NCBI RefSeq assembly: GCF_900101825.1
Contig: NZ_FNAG01000006.1
Location: 62,001-126,000, forward strand
Length of the DNA stretch: 64,000 nucleotides
Direction: 5' to 3'
Source: Aquimonas voraii
GTDB taxonomy: Bacteria > Pseudomonadota > Gammaproteobacteria > Xanthomonadales > Xanthomonadaceae
The notes under the pieces were generated by a model. The model worked only from the letters and a program-made list of their open reading frames with translations. It made no database searches and was not told the DNA's origin. A program made the translations under genes and the position numbers. Shown here piece by piece: positions 10,152 through 17,845 of this stretch; the first letter of the stretch is position 1; every line of letters starts with the position of its first letter.

Positions 10152-10757
10152 GGCGGGATTCGAATCGCCAATCGCCGATGCTGGGGCCGACGCCTCAGCT
10201 GTGCTGGCCATGCGGGCGATCGCGCGGTTCAACTTCATGCGTACGCCGTCGGCGCTCTCGCCGAGCTCGGTCGCGATCTCGGCGAAGCTCATGCCGAACT
10301 CGAAGCGCATCAGCACCAGCGCGCGGTGGGCGGGTTCCAGCCGCTGCAGCGACTGTTCATAGGCCAGCCAATCGTCGGGATCAACCTCGGCCGCCGGCAA
10401 CGTGGCCGAGGCCGCGACATCGTCCTCGCCGCCCGGACCGAGCACCGGCGAAGCCCCCTGCCGGCGCAGGGTTTCACGCAGGGCATTGATCAGCACCGTG
10501 CGCAGGTAGGCGAAGAAATCGCCGGGCGACTCGGTGCGGATCTGCGGCAGGCGCTCAAGCACCCGCAGCCAGGTGATCTGCAGCAGGTCGGCGGTGTCCT
10601 GCTGATGCCGCAGGAGCTGCGGCACGCGGCCGCGGGCGAAGCGCTGCAGCAGCGGCCCGACCCGCGCCACCAGGGCCGCACGCGCCGCCGCGTCACCGTC
10701 GCGGATGCGGTGCAGCAGAAACGCAGTGGTGTGGCCGGAACTGCTCGATTCACCCAT
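10149..10757 (-). CDS. ECF-type sigma-70 family RNA polymerase sigma factor
   Basis: 202 residues from the ATG at 10757. Region 2 is seen at about residues 20-90 (DTADLLQITWLRVLERLPQI, then FFAYLRTVLINALRETLRRQ, which matches region 2.3/2.4), and region 4 at about 135-190 (LEPAHRALVLMRFEFGMSFAEIATELGESADGVRMKLNRA, a helix-turn-helix). Sigma factors of this type direct RNA polymerase to small regulons, often for cell-envelope or secreted functions. No anti-sigma gene, FecR-like gene or kinase is adjacent in the window. It lies between a DUF1566 gene pair and the large secreted gene, all on the same strand. The TAG stop codon (10149-10151) is formed by the end of the palindromic element, so the C-terminus may differ from relatives. 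Confidence 0.88.
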   Translation of the reverse strand: MGESSSSGHTTAFLLHRIRDGDAAARAALVARVGPLLQRFARGRVPQLLRHQQDTADLLQITWLRVLERLPQIRTESPGDFFAYLRTVLINALRETLRRQGASPVLGPGGEDDVAASATLPAAEVDPDDWLAYEQSLQRLEPAHRALVLMRFEFGMSFAEIATELGESADGVRMKLNRAIARMASTAEASAPASAIGDSNPA

Positions 10758-10893
10758 GGCCGGGCGGAGCCTGCGCGTGAGGACCGCCACACTGTGCGCA
10801 GTTGCCGGCCCTGAATCAATCGCCCGGGGACGGCGGCCGCGCCGCCGCCCCACACAGGTTGGCGTGGGACAAAGAGCCCCCCGCCGCCAAGGC

Positions 10894-11577
10894 TCAGGGC
10901 GCGGCCTCGAAGCCGTTGGCGAACACCCGGTTGGTGCCCGCCTGGTAGCCACCCCCGGCACTGCCACCGCGGACCAGGCGGAGGAAGCGCGGCATCGCTT
11001 CGGACTTGAGCGCGAAGCCAGCGCGCCCGGAGCCGAAGTCGAAGTACCAGACCGCCACGGCGTTCTGGTGCACCGTGGTCGAGGTCCAGTGCAGGCCCTG
11101 CGCCGGCGCGTTCGGAAACACCTGCTCGTTGATCGCCGGAGTGCGCCGGCAGGCCTCGTGCAGGCTGGCCAGCTCCTTCAAGTTGGGCATGCGCCAGTCG
11201 CTGTGCCCGGCAAAGCCGGGCGCGCCGTCGCCATCCGCATTCGAGTCGCCCAGATTGATCGCGCGCACCAGCTGCAGCGCATCGCGCCACTGGGTCAGGT
11301 TCTGCGCCGTGCCGCTGCAGCTCGCACCGCTCCAAGCCTGGCCCAGCGAGCAGCGCATCCACTGCAGGCCGCTGGGCCGGTGCACGGCGGTGCCGTCGTT
11401 CTGGAGCTCGAAGTCCGCCGTGGGCGTGGACGCCGCGACCTGCGCGTTGAAGCAGCTCTGCGCGCTGACCGGGCCGACGGCCGACAGCGCCCACAGCACG
11501 GCGAGGAGCGCAGGCGTTCGCGTGCAGATGTCCCAGGGCCGACCGCGCGATCCCGCGGCTGCAATGCCGGCACTCAT
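10894..11577 (-). CDS. Secreted DUF1566 (Lcl-type) protein with C-terminal FANGFE tag
   Basis: 227 residues. A signal peptide is present but preceded by about 25 residues (hydrophobic run LLAVLWALSAVGPVSAQ at about 28-43), so a later start is possible; the ATG at 11577 overlaps the upstream stop as ATGA, which favours it through translational coupling. The DUF1566 fold is seen in LQWMRCSLGQ, WRMPNLKELASLH (about 125-137), and the C-terminal WYFDFGSGRAGFALKSEAMPRFLRLVRGG, all typical of this family of exported proteins in gammaproteobacteria. It ends VFANGFEAAP. Biochemical role unknown. Second gene of a two-gene unit with its paralogue. Confidence 0.85.
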   Translation of the reverse strand: MSAGIAAAGSRGRPWDICTRTPALLAVLWALSAVGPVSAQSCFNAQVAASTPTADFELQNDGTAVHRPSGLQWMRCSLGQAWSGASCSGTAQNLTQWRDALQLVRAINLGDSNADGDGAPGFAGHSDWRMPNLKELASLHEACRRTPAINEQVFPNAPAQGLHWTSTTVHQNAVAVWYFDFGSGRAGFALKSEAMPRFLRLVRGGSAGGGYQAGTNRVFANGFEAAP

Positions 11578-12458
11578 GGCGCGCTCCTCACCAGCCGCAC
11601 CGAGGCGGCCAGGGTCTTGCTGGTGCCGTCGACCGGGGTGCCGTACTCGAAGTACAGGCTCCAGGCCTGGTCGCTGAAGGCCGCCGGCGTACCCGTCCAG
11701 GTGACGTTCGGCACCGGGTTCTGCGGGTTGCCGAAGTCGCCGGTCACGTCGGGAAACATCGCGGTGTCGATCGCCGGCCAGCGCGTGCCGTAGTGGACGA
11801 TCGATTCCAGCTCGCGCCGGGTCGGCATGCGCCAGTCGCTGCTGCCGCAGAGGCCGACGGCATTGACCGCTTCGACATAGCCCGCGCTGTCGCAGAACAG
11901 GCCGCCCGGGTTGCTGTCGGCGTCGTACCTGTCGAAGCACTCGCCGCGATTGCTGCCGCCGGGATCGCCGCCGTTGCTGGCATTGGCGCTGCCGTCCGGC
12001 CGCTGCGCGCTGCTGTACCAGCTGTAGGTCCAGCGGCGGTCGCGAAGTGCAGGCACCGGCGTATGCGTCCTCACCTCCCAATCCAGCCCGGTGACGTGGT
12101 CACGCACGCAGGACCAGCGCGTGCCGGCGGCCTCGCTGCCGGCATCGAAGCCCTGCGTATCGCTCGCCCAGGCCTGGTCCTGCACCGGCAGCGGCTGGCC
12201 GTCCGCACCGAGCTTGCTGAAGTCGAAGCCGGCAGCGCCGCGGCCCTGCTTGGCGAGGGCGCCTTCTTCGAAAGCGATGTCGCGGCCGTGGCGCGCGTCC
12301 TGGCCGGGGAAGTCCGGCGGATCGGGCAGCGGCGAGACCGCCGTGGCGGTATAGGTCAGACGCTGGCCGGTGTCGTTCAACCGGCCGGTCTGGGCCAGCA
12401 CGGACGCGGCCGGCAGGCTCGCCAGCAGGGCGAGCGGAATGCAGCGGAGTATCGGCAT
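11574..12458 (-). CDS. Secreted DUF1566 (Lcl-type) protein
   Basis: 294 residues with an N-terminal signal peptide (ILRCIPLALLASLPAASVLAQ). DUF1566 hallmarks: VTGLDWEVRT (about 127-136), the paired cysteines of GECFDRYD and LFCDSAGYV, then CGSSDWRMPTRRELESIV (about 215-232) and a C-terminal SLYFEYGTPVDGTSKTLAASVRLVR. It overlaps the next DUF1566 gene by four bases (ATGA), so the two are co-translated. Unlike its paralogue it lacks the FxNGFE tail and ends after the VRLVR strand, as if the tail-bearing partner carried the sorting information for the pair (inference). Confidence 0.85.
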   Translation of the reverse strand: MPILRCIPLALLASLPAASVLAQTGRLNDTGQRLTYTATAVSPLPDPPDFPGQDARHGRDIAFEEGALAKQGRGAAGFDFSKLGADGQPLPVQDQAWASDTQGFDAGSEAAGTRWSCVRDHVTGLDWEVRTHTPVPALRDRRWTYSWYSSAQRPDGSANASNGGDPGGSNRGECFDRYDADSNPGGLFCDSAGYVEAVNAVGLCGSSDWRMPTRRELESIVHYGTRWPAIDTAMFPDVTGDFGNPQNPVPNVTWTGTPAAFSDQAWSLYFEYGTPVDGTSKTLAASVRLVRSAP

Positions 12459-12530
12459 GGGGGCGACCTCGATCCGGCGATGGACGGATCGAGGAATGCG
12501 GCAGGACGAGCGAAGCGAACGCGGCGCCGC

Positions 12531-12932
12531 TCAGCCGCTGGCGCGCGCCGGACCGATCAGATCCCAGCGGTTGCCGTACAGATCCTCGAACACCACCACC
12601 TGGCCGTAGGCCTCGCTGCGCGGCGCGCCATCGAAGCGCGCGCCGGCAGCGGCCAAGCGCGCGCAGTCGGCGTCGAAGTCGGTGCTGCGCAGAAACAGCC
12701 AGACCCGCCCCCCGCCCTGTCGGCCGATGTGCGCGGCCTGCGCCTCGGTGGCGGCGCGCGCCAGCAAGACCTGCATCGACCCCGGCACGCCGACCACCAC
12801 CCAGCGCTTCTCCGGCGAGAGCGGCGTGTCTTCGAGCAGGCTCCAACCCAGCGCCCGGGTGTACCAGGCGATGGCCTCGTCGTAGTCGCGGACCAGCAGG
12901 GCGAACTGGAACAGCTGTGGGGGCGTGGGCAT
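12531..12932 (-). CDS. VOC-fold (glyoxalase/bleomycin-resistance) family protein
   Basis: 133 residues. Start ATG at 12932 gives MPTPPQLFQFALLVRDYDEAIAWY, the usual first beta-alpha unit of a vicinal-oxygen-chelate module. The second half, DFDADCARLAAAGARFDG followed by VVFEDLYGNRWDLIGP at the C-terminus, is the typical closing motif with a metal-ligand-position Glu/Asp (FEDLYGN). A single module; such proteins dimerise to build the metal site. Substrate cannot be told: lactoylglutathione lyases, dioxygenases and resistance proteins share the fold. The promoter region is shared with the divergent winged-helix/nucleotidyltransferase pair. Confidence 0.85.
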   Translation of the reverse strand: MPTPPQLFQFALLVRDYDEAIAWYTRALGWSLLEDTPLSPEKRWVVVGVPGSMQVLLARAATEAQAAHIGRQGGGRVWLFLRSTDFDADCARLAAAGARFDGAPRSEAYGQVVVFEDLYGNRWDLIGPARASG

Positions 12933-13028
12933 GGGTGTGCTCGTCAAAGGAGGCTGTGAAGTGTGCCTGCCGACAATGACGAGGATCAGAGTGTTGTCCT
13001 GCGTCCTAGGACATGGAAAACTCCGCCC
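12933..13028. promoter_or_regulatory. Divergent promoter region with palindrome GTCCTAGGAC
   Basis: 96-bp gap between the VOC gene (minus) and the winged-helix gene (plus). It holds a perfect 10-bp palindrome at 13003-13012 (GTCCTAGGAC), preceded by another TCCT half-site (TGTCCTGCGTCC). Located 17 bp upstream of the winged-helix gene start, it is a plausible operator for that protein (AbiE-like antitoxins bind inverted repeats in their own promoter). Binding is inference. Confidence 0.4.
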
Positions 13029-13664
13029 ATGCCCGGAATCAAGAGTCAAGACATCATCCTGCTGCTCAAGCTGGTGAGCTTGGAGCGACAGCTTGGCCAA
13101 GCCCGCGTGGCCGAACTCAGAGCGCCCGCAGAGTGGATGGGCTGGACACCAGCCTCCGAAGAAGCCGGCGCAGCTGATCTCGATAACGAAGCCGACCTCT
13201 ACGCCGTACGCAGCCTGGAGTTCAGCACCGGTATCAGCAAGTCCGAGGTCAGCGGCGGCCTGCGCCGCAGCCGCAGCGTCGGCCTGCTGCGCACCGATCG
13301 CCGCAGCGGTCGCCCCCAGGTGAACACCCAGGGCCTGCTGGAGTTGATCCAGTACGGACTGAAGTACTTCTTTCCTGCTGAGCCCGGCCCACTCGTGCGC
13401 GGCATTCCCACGGCGCATGCGGCTCCGGTGCTGGCGGGCCGGCTGATAGCAGCCGGTGAAGACATCTACGTCTGGCCCGATGCCCAAGGCCTGCGTCAAG
13501 GACAGGGCATCGCCCCGCTACACCGCTGCGTGCCGATCGCGGTGCGACGGGATGCCTGGCTGTATGGCTGCCTTGCCTTGGTGGATTCGATTCGCATCGG
13601 GCGAGCTCGTGAATCCATCGTCGCCGCGAAACTCCTGCAAAGCCATTTGGGGATAAAGCCATGA
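13029..13664 (+). CDS. Winged-helix-like protein, putative antitoxin/regulator of the downstream nucleotidyltransferase
   Basis: 211 residues from the ATG at 13029 (MPGIKSQDIILLLKLVSLE). The first 66 codons upstream in the longer frame look non-coding and contain the candidate operator, so they are left out. The N-terminal IILLLKL helix and, about residues 60-92, STGISKSEVSGGLRRSRSVG form a helix-turn-helix with a plausible recognition helix. A conserved-looking block follows (YFFPAEPGPLVRGIPTAHAAP, about 117-137), and the C-terminal YGCLALVDSIRIGRARE is helical. I know this arrangement as an uncharacterised family usually sitting immediately upstream of a nucleotidyltransferase gene. It overlaps that gene by four bases (ATGA). 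Codon use and G+C are lower than in neighbouring genes, suggesting transfer. Function inferred only from context. Confidence 0.75.
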   Translation: MPGIKSQDIILLLKLVSLERQLGQARVAELRAPAEWMGWTPASEEAGAADLDNEADLYAVRSLEFSTGISKSEVSGGLRRSRSVGLLRTDRRSGRPQVNTQGLLELIQYGLKYFFPAEPGPLVRGIPTAHAAPVLAGRLIAAGEDIYVWPDAQGLRQGQGIAPLHRCVPIAVRRDAWLYGCLALVDSIRIGRARESIVAAKLLQSHLGIKP

Positions 13665-14377
13665 GCGGCTTCGCGCTGATGCATGAGGAGATGATCGGAA
13701 GAGTTGTCGAAGCCCTGGGCGAGGAGCTTCGTGCGCAAGTCGCATTCGTCGGCGGCTGCGCCACAGGCTTTCTGCTGACCGACCCGATCGTACGCAACGC
13801 CGTCCGCTCGACCGAGGATGTCGACGTGATCGTGCATGCCGTGGGTGCTGGGCCTTGGTACCTTTTGCAGGAGCAGTTGCAGAAGCGCGGCTTTCGACCT
13901 GCCGAAGATGAAGTGATCTGTCGGACTCGTCTTCGAGACGGCAAAACGCCAGAGCTCCTGGTCGACTTCATGCCAGACACACCCGACAACATCCTCGGCT
14001 TCAGCAACTACTGGTATCCGGACGCGCTGAGAACGGCGACATCTTTCAAACTTCCGAACGGGCTCGAAGCGCGCATCGTCACCGCGCCATACTTCCTCGG
14101 CACAAAGCTTGAAGCATTCAAGGGGCGCGGTCGCCGCTCGCCTCTCGGCAATATGGATGTCCTCGACATCCTGCTTGTTGTCGATGGCAGGCAAGAACTC
14201 ATTGGCGAAGTTCTGGATGCTCCAGTTCGTCTCCGGGAGTACATCGGCACCGAAATTGCGGCTCTGCTTGAACTCCCGATGTTCGACTATGCGGTGCAGA
14301 ACACGGCAGAGAGCCCAGACCGCGAAGACCTGATCTTCGATCGCCTCGAACGCCTGGCTGCGCTGCGAGGCACCTGA
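13661..14377 (+). CDS. Nucleotidyltransferase, AbiEii-like candidate toxin
   Basis: 238 residues. The polymerase-beta-type nucleotidyltransferase core is intact: FVGGCATG (Gly31-Gly32), then T51-E52-D53-V54-D55 (the DxD metal-binding pair) and LLVDFM with Asp102 as the third carboxylate. Downstream, LGTKLEAFKGRGR (about 148-160) followed by MDVLDILLVVDG resembles the conserved Lys/Arg and Asp helix of AbiEii- and MNT-type enzymes. Enzymes of this fold transfer NMPs or nucleotides to proteins or tRNA; AbiEii is a bacteriostatic toxin paired with a winged-helix antitoxin. The start overlaps the upstream gene's stop (ATGA). Lower G+C than neighbours. Toxin activity is inference; a housekeeping nucleotidyltransferase is an alternative. 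Confidence 0.75.
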   Translation: MSGFALMHEEMIGRVVEALGEELRAQVAFVGGCATGFLLTDPIVRNAVRSTEDVDVIVHAVGAGPWYLLQEQLQKRGFRPAEDEVICRTRLRDGKTPELLVDFMPDTPDNILGFSNYWYPDALRTATSFKLPNGLEARIVTAPYFLGTKLEAFKGRGRRSPLGNMDVLDILLVVDGRQELIGEVLDAPVRLREYIGTEIAALLELPMFDYAVQNTAESPDREDLIFDRLERLAALRGT

Positions 14378-14679
14378 GGCTCGGACCGACCGCCAGCGCA
14401 CGACGCCCGATCGCGCCGGCCCGCCTCCGCCGATCGCCCCTGTTTTCAATCTCACCCCGCGAGCCTAGGGCTGCACTGCGCCCGGGAAAGGCGGCGAAAC
14501 CCCATGGCATCGAGCCGACTTCGGCGCTTGCGCAAAGCCTCCCGGGCTTGTCCGCCCTGCGGCGGCATGCGCCTCGCCGCGGCCGGCTTCAACGATTCCC
14601 GATGGCCAATTCCCCATTCCCGGCGGCCTTCACACCTCCGCGCTTGCCGCCTCGCCGGTTACCACATAAATTTGTGCTC
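14378..14679 (+). promoter_or_regulatory. lexA upstream region with candidate promoter and CACA-N6-TGTG dyad
   Basis: No gene in these 302 bases. Next to lexA, TTGCCG (14644-14649) and TAAATT (14667-14672) are separated by 17 bp and look like -35 and -10 boxes; the predicted start of transcription coincides with the lexA ATG at 14680. The dyad CACA-N6-TGTG (14663-14676) covers the -10 box and stands where a ribosome-binding site would be. It is a candidate autorepressor operator, although it matches neither the E. coli CTGT-N8-ACAG box nor the GTAC-N4-GTGC box known for LexA2. Confidence 0.45.
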
Positions 14680-15297
14680 ATGTCACTCACCGACCGCCAG
14701 CAAGCCATCCTCGATTTCCTGAGCGCCCGCCTCGCCCAGGACGGTTCGCCGCCGAGCCTGGCAGAGATCGCCGAGGCCTTTGGCTTCAGGCAGGCGCGCT
14801 CGGCGCAGGATCACCTGCGCGCACTCGAGGCCAAGGGGCTGATCGAGCTGAAGCCCGGCAAGGCCCGCGGCATCCGCCTGCTGATGCCGACGCCCGAGGC
14901 CGGGCTGCCCCTGGTCGGCCGGGTCGCGGCGGGGCGGCCGATCCTGGCCGATGCGCACATCGAGCGGCATGTCGCGGTCGACCCCGGGCTGTTCCGCCCG
15001 CGCGCGCACTTCCTGCTGCGCGTGCAGGGCGATTCGATGGTCGATGCGGCCATCCTCGACGGTGATCTGATCGCCGTGCATCGCACCCCCGAAGCCCGCG
15101 ACGGCCAGATCGTGGTCGCGCGCATCGAGGATGAGATCACCGTCAAACGCCTGCGCCAGCGCGAGGGCCGCCTGCAGCTGCTGTCGGAAAACCCGGCCTA
15201 TGCGCCCATCGATATCGATGCAGCCTCCGGTGACAGCTTCGCCATCGAGGGCCTGTTCGTCGGCGTGCTGCGGCTGGGCAGCGGGAGCACGCCATGA
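14680..15297 (+). CDS. lexA: LexA repressor (cassette-type LexA2)
   Basis: 205 residues from the ATG at 14680, which aligns with the canonical LexA N-terminus (LTDRQQAILDFL). Winged helix at about 1-68 (SLAEIAEAFGF, then SAQDHLRALEAKGLIEL). The autocleavage site is the Ala84-Gly85 bond in GRVAAGRP, with catalytic Ser119 (GDSMVDA) and Lys156 (ITVKRL). On DNA damage RecA filaments trigger self-cleavage and derepression. The gene overlaps imuA by four bases (ATGA), so it is the local repressor of the translesion-synthesis cassette. No Shine-Dalgarno sequence is visible, consistent with a leaderless transcript. Normal length for the family. Confidence 0.95.
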   Translation: MSLTDRQQAILDFLSARLAQDGSPPSLAEIAEAFGFRQARSAQDHLRALEAKGLIELKPGKARGIRLLMPTPEAGLPLVGRVAAGRPILADAHIERHVAVDPGLFRPRAHFLLRVQGDSMVDAAILDGDLIAVHRTPEARDGQIVVARIEDEITVKRLRQREGRLQLLSENPAYAPIDIDAASGDSFAIEGLFVGVLRLGSGSTP

Positions 15298-16049
15298 GCG
15301 CCGAAAGCGCCACGCCGCTGGCCCAGCTGCTCACCGATCCGCGCCTGTGGCGCGCCGGCAGCGCGCGCAGCCAGCGCGCGGCCGAATCGACGGGCCTCAC
15401 CGAACTCGACAGCTTCCTGCCCACCGCCGGCTGGCCGCAGTCGAGCCTGAGCGAGGTGCTGTTCGCCGCGGATGGTCAGGGCGAACTGAGCCTGGTGCTG
15501 CCCCTGCTGGCGCGCCTGAGCAACGGGCGCGGCCGCCTGGTGCTGGTGGCGCCGCCGTATCGCCCGTATGCGCCCGCCTTGGTCCAATGCGGGATCGAGC
15601 TGGATGCGCTGGTGGTGGTGCAGGCGCCGCCCAAGCAGGCCCTGTGGGCGGCCGAGCAGTGCCTGCGCGCCGGCTGCTGCGCAGCCGTGCTGTGCTGGCC
15701 GGATGCAGGCCGCGACGCCGACGAGCGCAGCCTGCGCCGGCTGCAGCTGGCGGCCGAAGCCGGCCACAGCCTGGGTCTCGCCTTCAGGCCGCTGCGTGCG
15801 GCCGCGCAGACCTCGCCGGCGGCGCTGCGCCTGAGCCTTGATGCCGACGGCGAGCTGCGCGTGCTGAAGGCCCGCGGTGCCAACCCGCCCGCGCGCAGCC
15901 TGCGCTGGCGGCAGCGCGCGCCCAGAGCCCTGAACGCGCCCGAGCCGTCGTCAGCGCCACGGGCAGCCTGCGTCGTCGAGGCGAAGGGCCTTTGCGAGGC
16001 CTATCGCGGGCCGCAGCCTGGCCTGTCGTCTGTTCTGCCCCTGCACTGA
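15294..16049 (+). CDS. imuA: ImuA, RecA-like mutasome protein
   Basis: 251 residues, translationally coupled to lexA (ATGA overlap). It shows the ImuA pattern: TGLTELDSFLPTAGWPQSSLSEVLF (about 36-60), where a RecA-like core begins, then LVLVAPPYRPYAPALVQ and LGLAFRPLR. ImuA (also SulA-related in older annotations) is part of the imuA-imuB-dnaE2 error-prone translesion complex; it interacts with ImuB and RecA. The Walker A glycines are weak, as in other ImuA proteins. The C-terminal 40 residues are low-complexity. Expected to be damage-induced through the lexA promoter. Confidence 0.88.
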   Translation: MSAESATPLAQLLTDPRLWRAGSARSQRAAESTGLTELDSFLPTAGWPQSSLSEVLFAADGQGELSLVLPLLARLSNGRGRLVLVAPPYRPYAPALVQCGIELDALVVVQAPPKQALWAAEQCLRAGCCAAVLCWPDAGRDADERSLRRLQLAAEAGHSLGLAFRPLRAAAQTSPAALRLSLDADGELRVLKARGANPPARSLRWRQRAPRALNAPEPSSAPRAACVVEAKGLCEAYRGPQPGLSSVLPLH

Positions 16050-16202
16050 GCGCCGATGAAAGCGCCGCCCGCCGACTGCAGCCGCCGCTGGACACCCGTC
16101 GCAGCAAGGCGCTGCCCAAGGCCTGCGCGCCTCGCCACGAACGCCACGCGGCCCCTTCGCTACGGCGTCCAGTTCTGTCACGCGCTCTGATGCCGGCCCG
16201 CC

Positions 16203-17651
16203 ATGTCGACTTCCACGCCACCGCCCCTGTGGGCCGCCGTGCATCTGCCGCAGCTGGCGCTGGACGCCGTGCTGCGCCAGCAGTCCGAGCCTGAGGCGCC
16301 GCTGGCGCTGATCGAAGGCCCGGCGCAGCGTCGCCGCGTGCTCGATGCCAACCGCGCTGCACGCAGCAGCGGCGTGCAGCGGGGCCACGCACTGGCGGCC
16401 GCACGCGCGCTCTGCGCCGAGCTGCGCGTGCTCGAACACCGCCCGCAGGACGCGCAACGCCTGCTGGAGCTGCTGGCGGCCTGGGCCTACCGCTACAGCT
16501 CGATGGTCTGCCTGCCGCAGGCCGATACCGTGGTGCTGGAGGTGGGCCGCAGCTTCGGCCTGTTCGGGCAGTGGCCGGCCTTCGAGCGCCGTCTGCGCGC
16601 CGATCTCACCGCACTCGGCGTGCAGCACCGCATCGCCGCCGCGCCCACCATCAGCGGCGCCAGCCTGCTGGCCGCGTATCGCGATGGCCTGGCGGTGGAT
16701 CGACCCGACCCGCTGAAGCACGCGCTCGACCCGCTGCCGGTCGAAGCCCTGCCGCTGTCCGGGCGCGAAGCCGACAGCCTGCGCGGCATGGGCCTGCGCA
16801 CACTGCGACAGGTCTTCGCCCTGCCACGCGCGGGGCTGGCGCGACGCTTCGGCCCCGAGCTGCTGGGGCGTATCGATCGTCTGCTCGGCCATGCGCCCGA
16901 CCCGCAGGACCTGTATCGCCCGCCCGAACGCTTCGCTGCCCGCGTCGAATTCAGCTACGAGATCGAACACTTCACGCCGCTGCTGTTCCCCCTGCGCCGG
17001 CTGTGCAGCGACCTCGCCGAGTTCCTCACCGCCCGCGACGGCGGCGTGCAGCGCTTCGTGCTCGCCCTGGAGCACGAGGGCAGGCCCGCGACCACGCTGG
17101 AGATCGGCCTGCTCACGCCCGAGCGCGAGGCGACGCGCCTGTTCGAACTCGCCCGCGGCCGGCTCGAGCGCCTGCCACTGCCCAAGGCCGCACTGGCCCT
17201 GCGCCTGGAGGCCGACGAGCTGCCGCCTTTCATTCCGGCGCGCAACGATCTGTTCGACACCGCGCCCGGCCAGACCGAACCCTGGGAAGGCCTGCGCGAA
17301 CGCCTGCGCGCCCGGCTGGGCGAAGACGCCCTGCAGCAGCTGATGCTGACCGGCGACCCGCGGCCCGAGCGCGCCCAGCAGTGGGTGGCCACGCGCAAGC
17401 AGCGCGACCCGGCCCAGCGCCCGGTGCCGCGCCCGCCCTGGCTGCTGCCCGAACCACGCCCGCTGCGCGAGGCGGTCGCCGCCGTGCTGGCCGGGCCCGA
17501 ACGCATCGAAGCCGGCTGGTGGGATGAGGCCGACCAGCGCCGCGACTACTACCTCATCGAAACCCGCAGCGGCCAGCGCGCCTGGGCCTTCCGGCCGGCG
17601 GGCGATGCGGCGACTCCGAACGGATGGATGTTGCAGGGATGGTTTGCTTGA
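16203..17651 (+). CDS. imuB: ImuB, Y-family polymerase-like mutasome hub
   Basis: 482 residues. It begins with LWAAVHLPQLALDAVLR, the Y-family first strand in which the usual DxD catalytic acid is missing, as expected for ImuB. The ANRAARSSGVQRGHALAAARAL block, the VVLEVGRSFGLFGQW segment where the active-site acids of true polymerases would be, and helix-hairpin-helix-like LRGMGLRTLRQVFALPRAGLARRFG (about 198-222) are all seen. ImuB does not polymerise; it recruits DnaE2 and the beta clamp. Distance from imuA is 153 bp, longer than the usual overlap; nothing coding was recognised there. A C-terminal region with RDYYLIETRSGQRAWAF is the usual ImuB end. Confidence 0.92.
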   Translation: MSTSTPPPLWAAVHLPQLALDAVLRQQSEPEAPLALIEGPAQRRRVLDANRAARSSGVQRGHALAAARALCAELRVLEHRPQDAQRLLELLAAWAYRYSSMVCLPQADTVVLEVGRSFGLFGQWPAFERRLRADLTALGVQHRIAAAPTISGASLLAAYRDGLAVDRPDPLKHALDPLPVEALPLSGREADSLRGMGLRTLRQVFALPRAGLARRFGPELLGRIDRLLGHAPDPQDLYRPPERFAARVEFSYEIEHFTPLLFPLRRLCSDLAEFLTARDGGVQRFVLALEHEGRPATTLEIGLLTPEREATRLFELARGRLERLPLPKAALALRLEADELPPFIPARNDLFDTAPGQTEPWEGLRERLRARLGEDALQQLMLTGDPRPERAQQWVATRKQRDPAQRPVPRPPWLLPEPRPLREAVAAVLAGPERIEAGWWDEADQRRDYYLIETRSGQRAWAFRPAGDAATPNGWMLQGWFA

Positions 17652-17845
17652 GGGCGGGGAATCGGGAATGGAGAATCGTTTGAAGCCGATGGTGTGGAGG
17701 CAGCGCGCTTGCGCGGCGTTGTCGTGCGAGACGCAGAACGCAGGAGCGCCGTGCGCGAGGGCCGGGAGGGATTCGGGATTCGTTTGAAGCCGGTGGCTTG
17801 AGGATCGACGGGCACGCCGGGTGCAACGCATCAGAGCGGGTTTCA

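Noticed and set aside
10140-10175. tRNA-like T-loop (GATTCGAATC)
   Set aside because: No acceptor, D or anticodon stem can be folded around it; it lies at the end of the sigma-factor gene.
14378-14679. Canonical LexA boxes (CTGT-N8-ACAG or GTAC-N4-GTGC) upstream of lexA
   Set aside because: Neither consensus was found; only the CACA-N6-TGTG dyad is present, which is reported as a candidate only.
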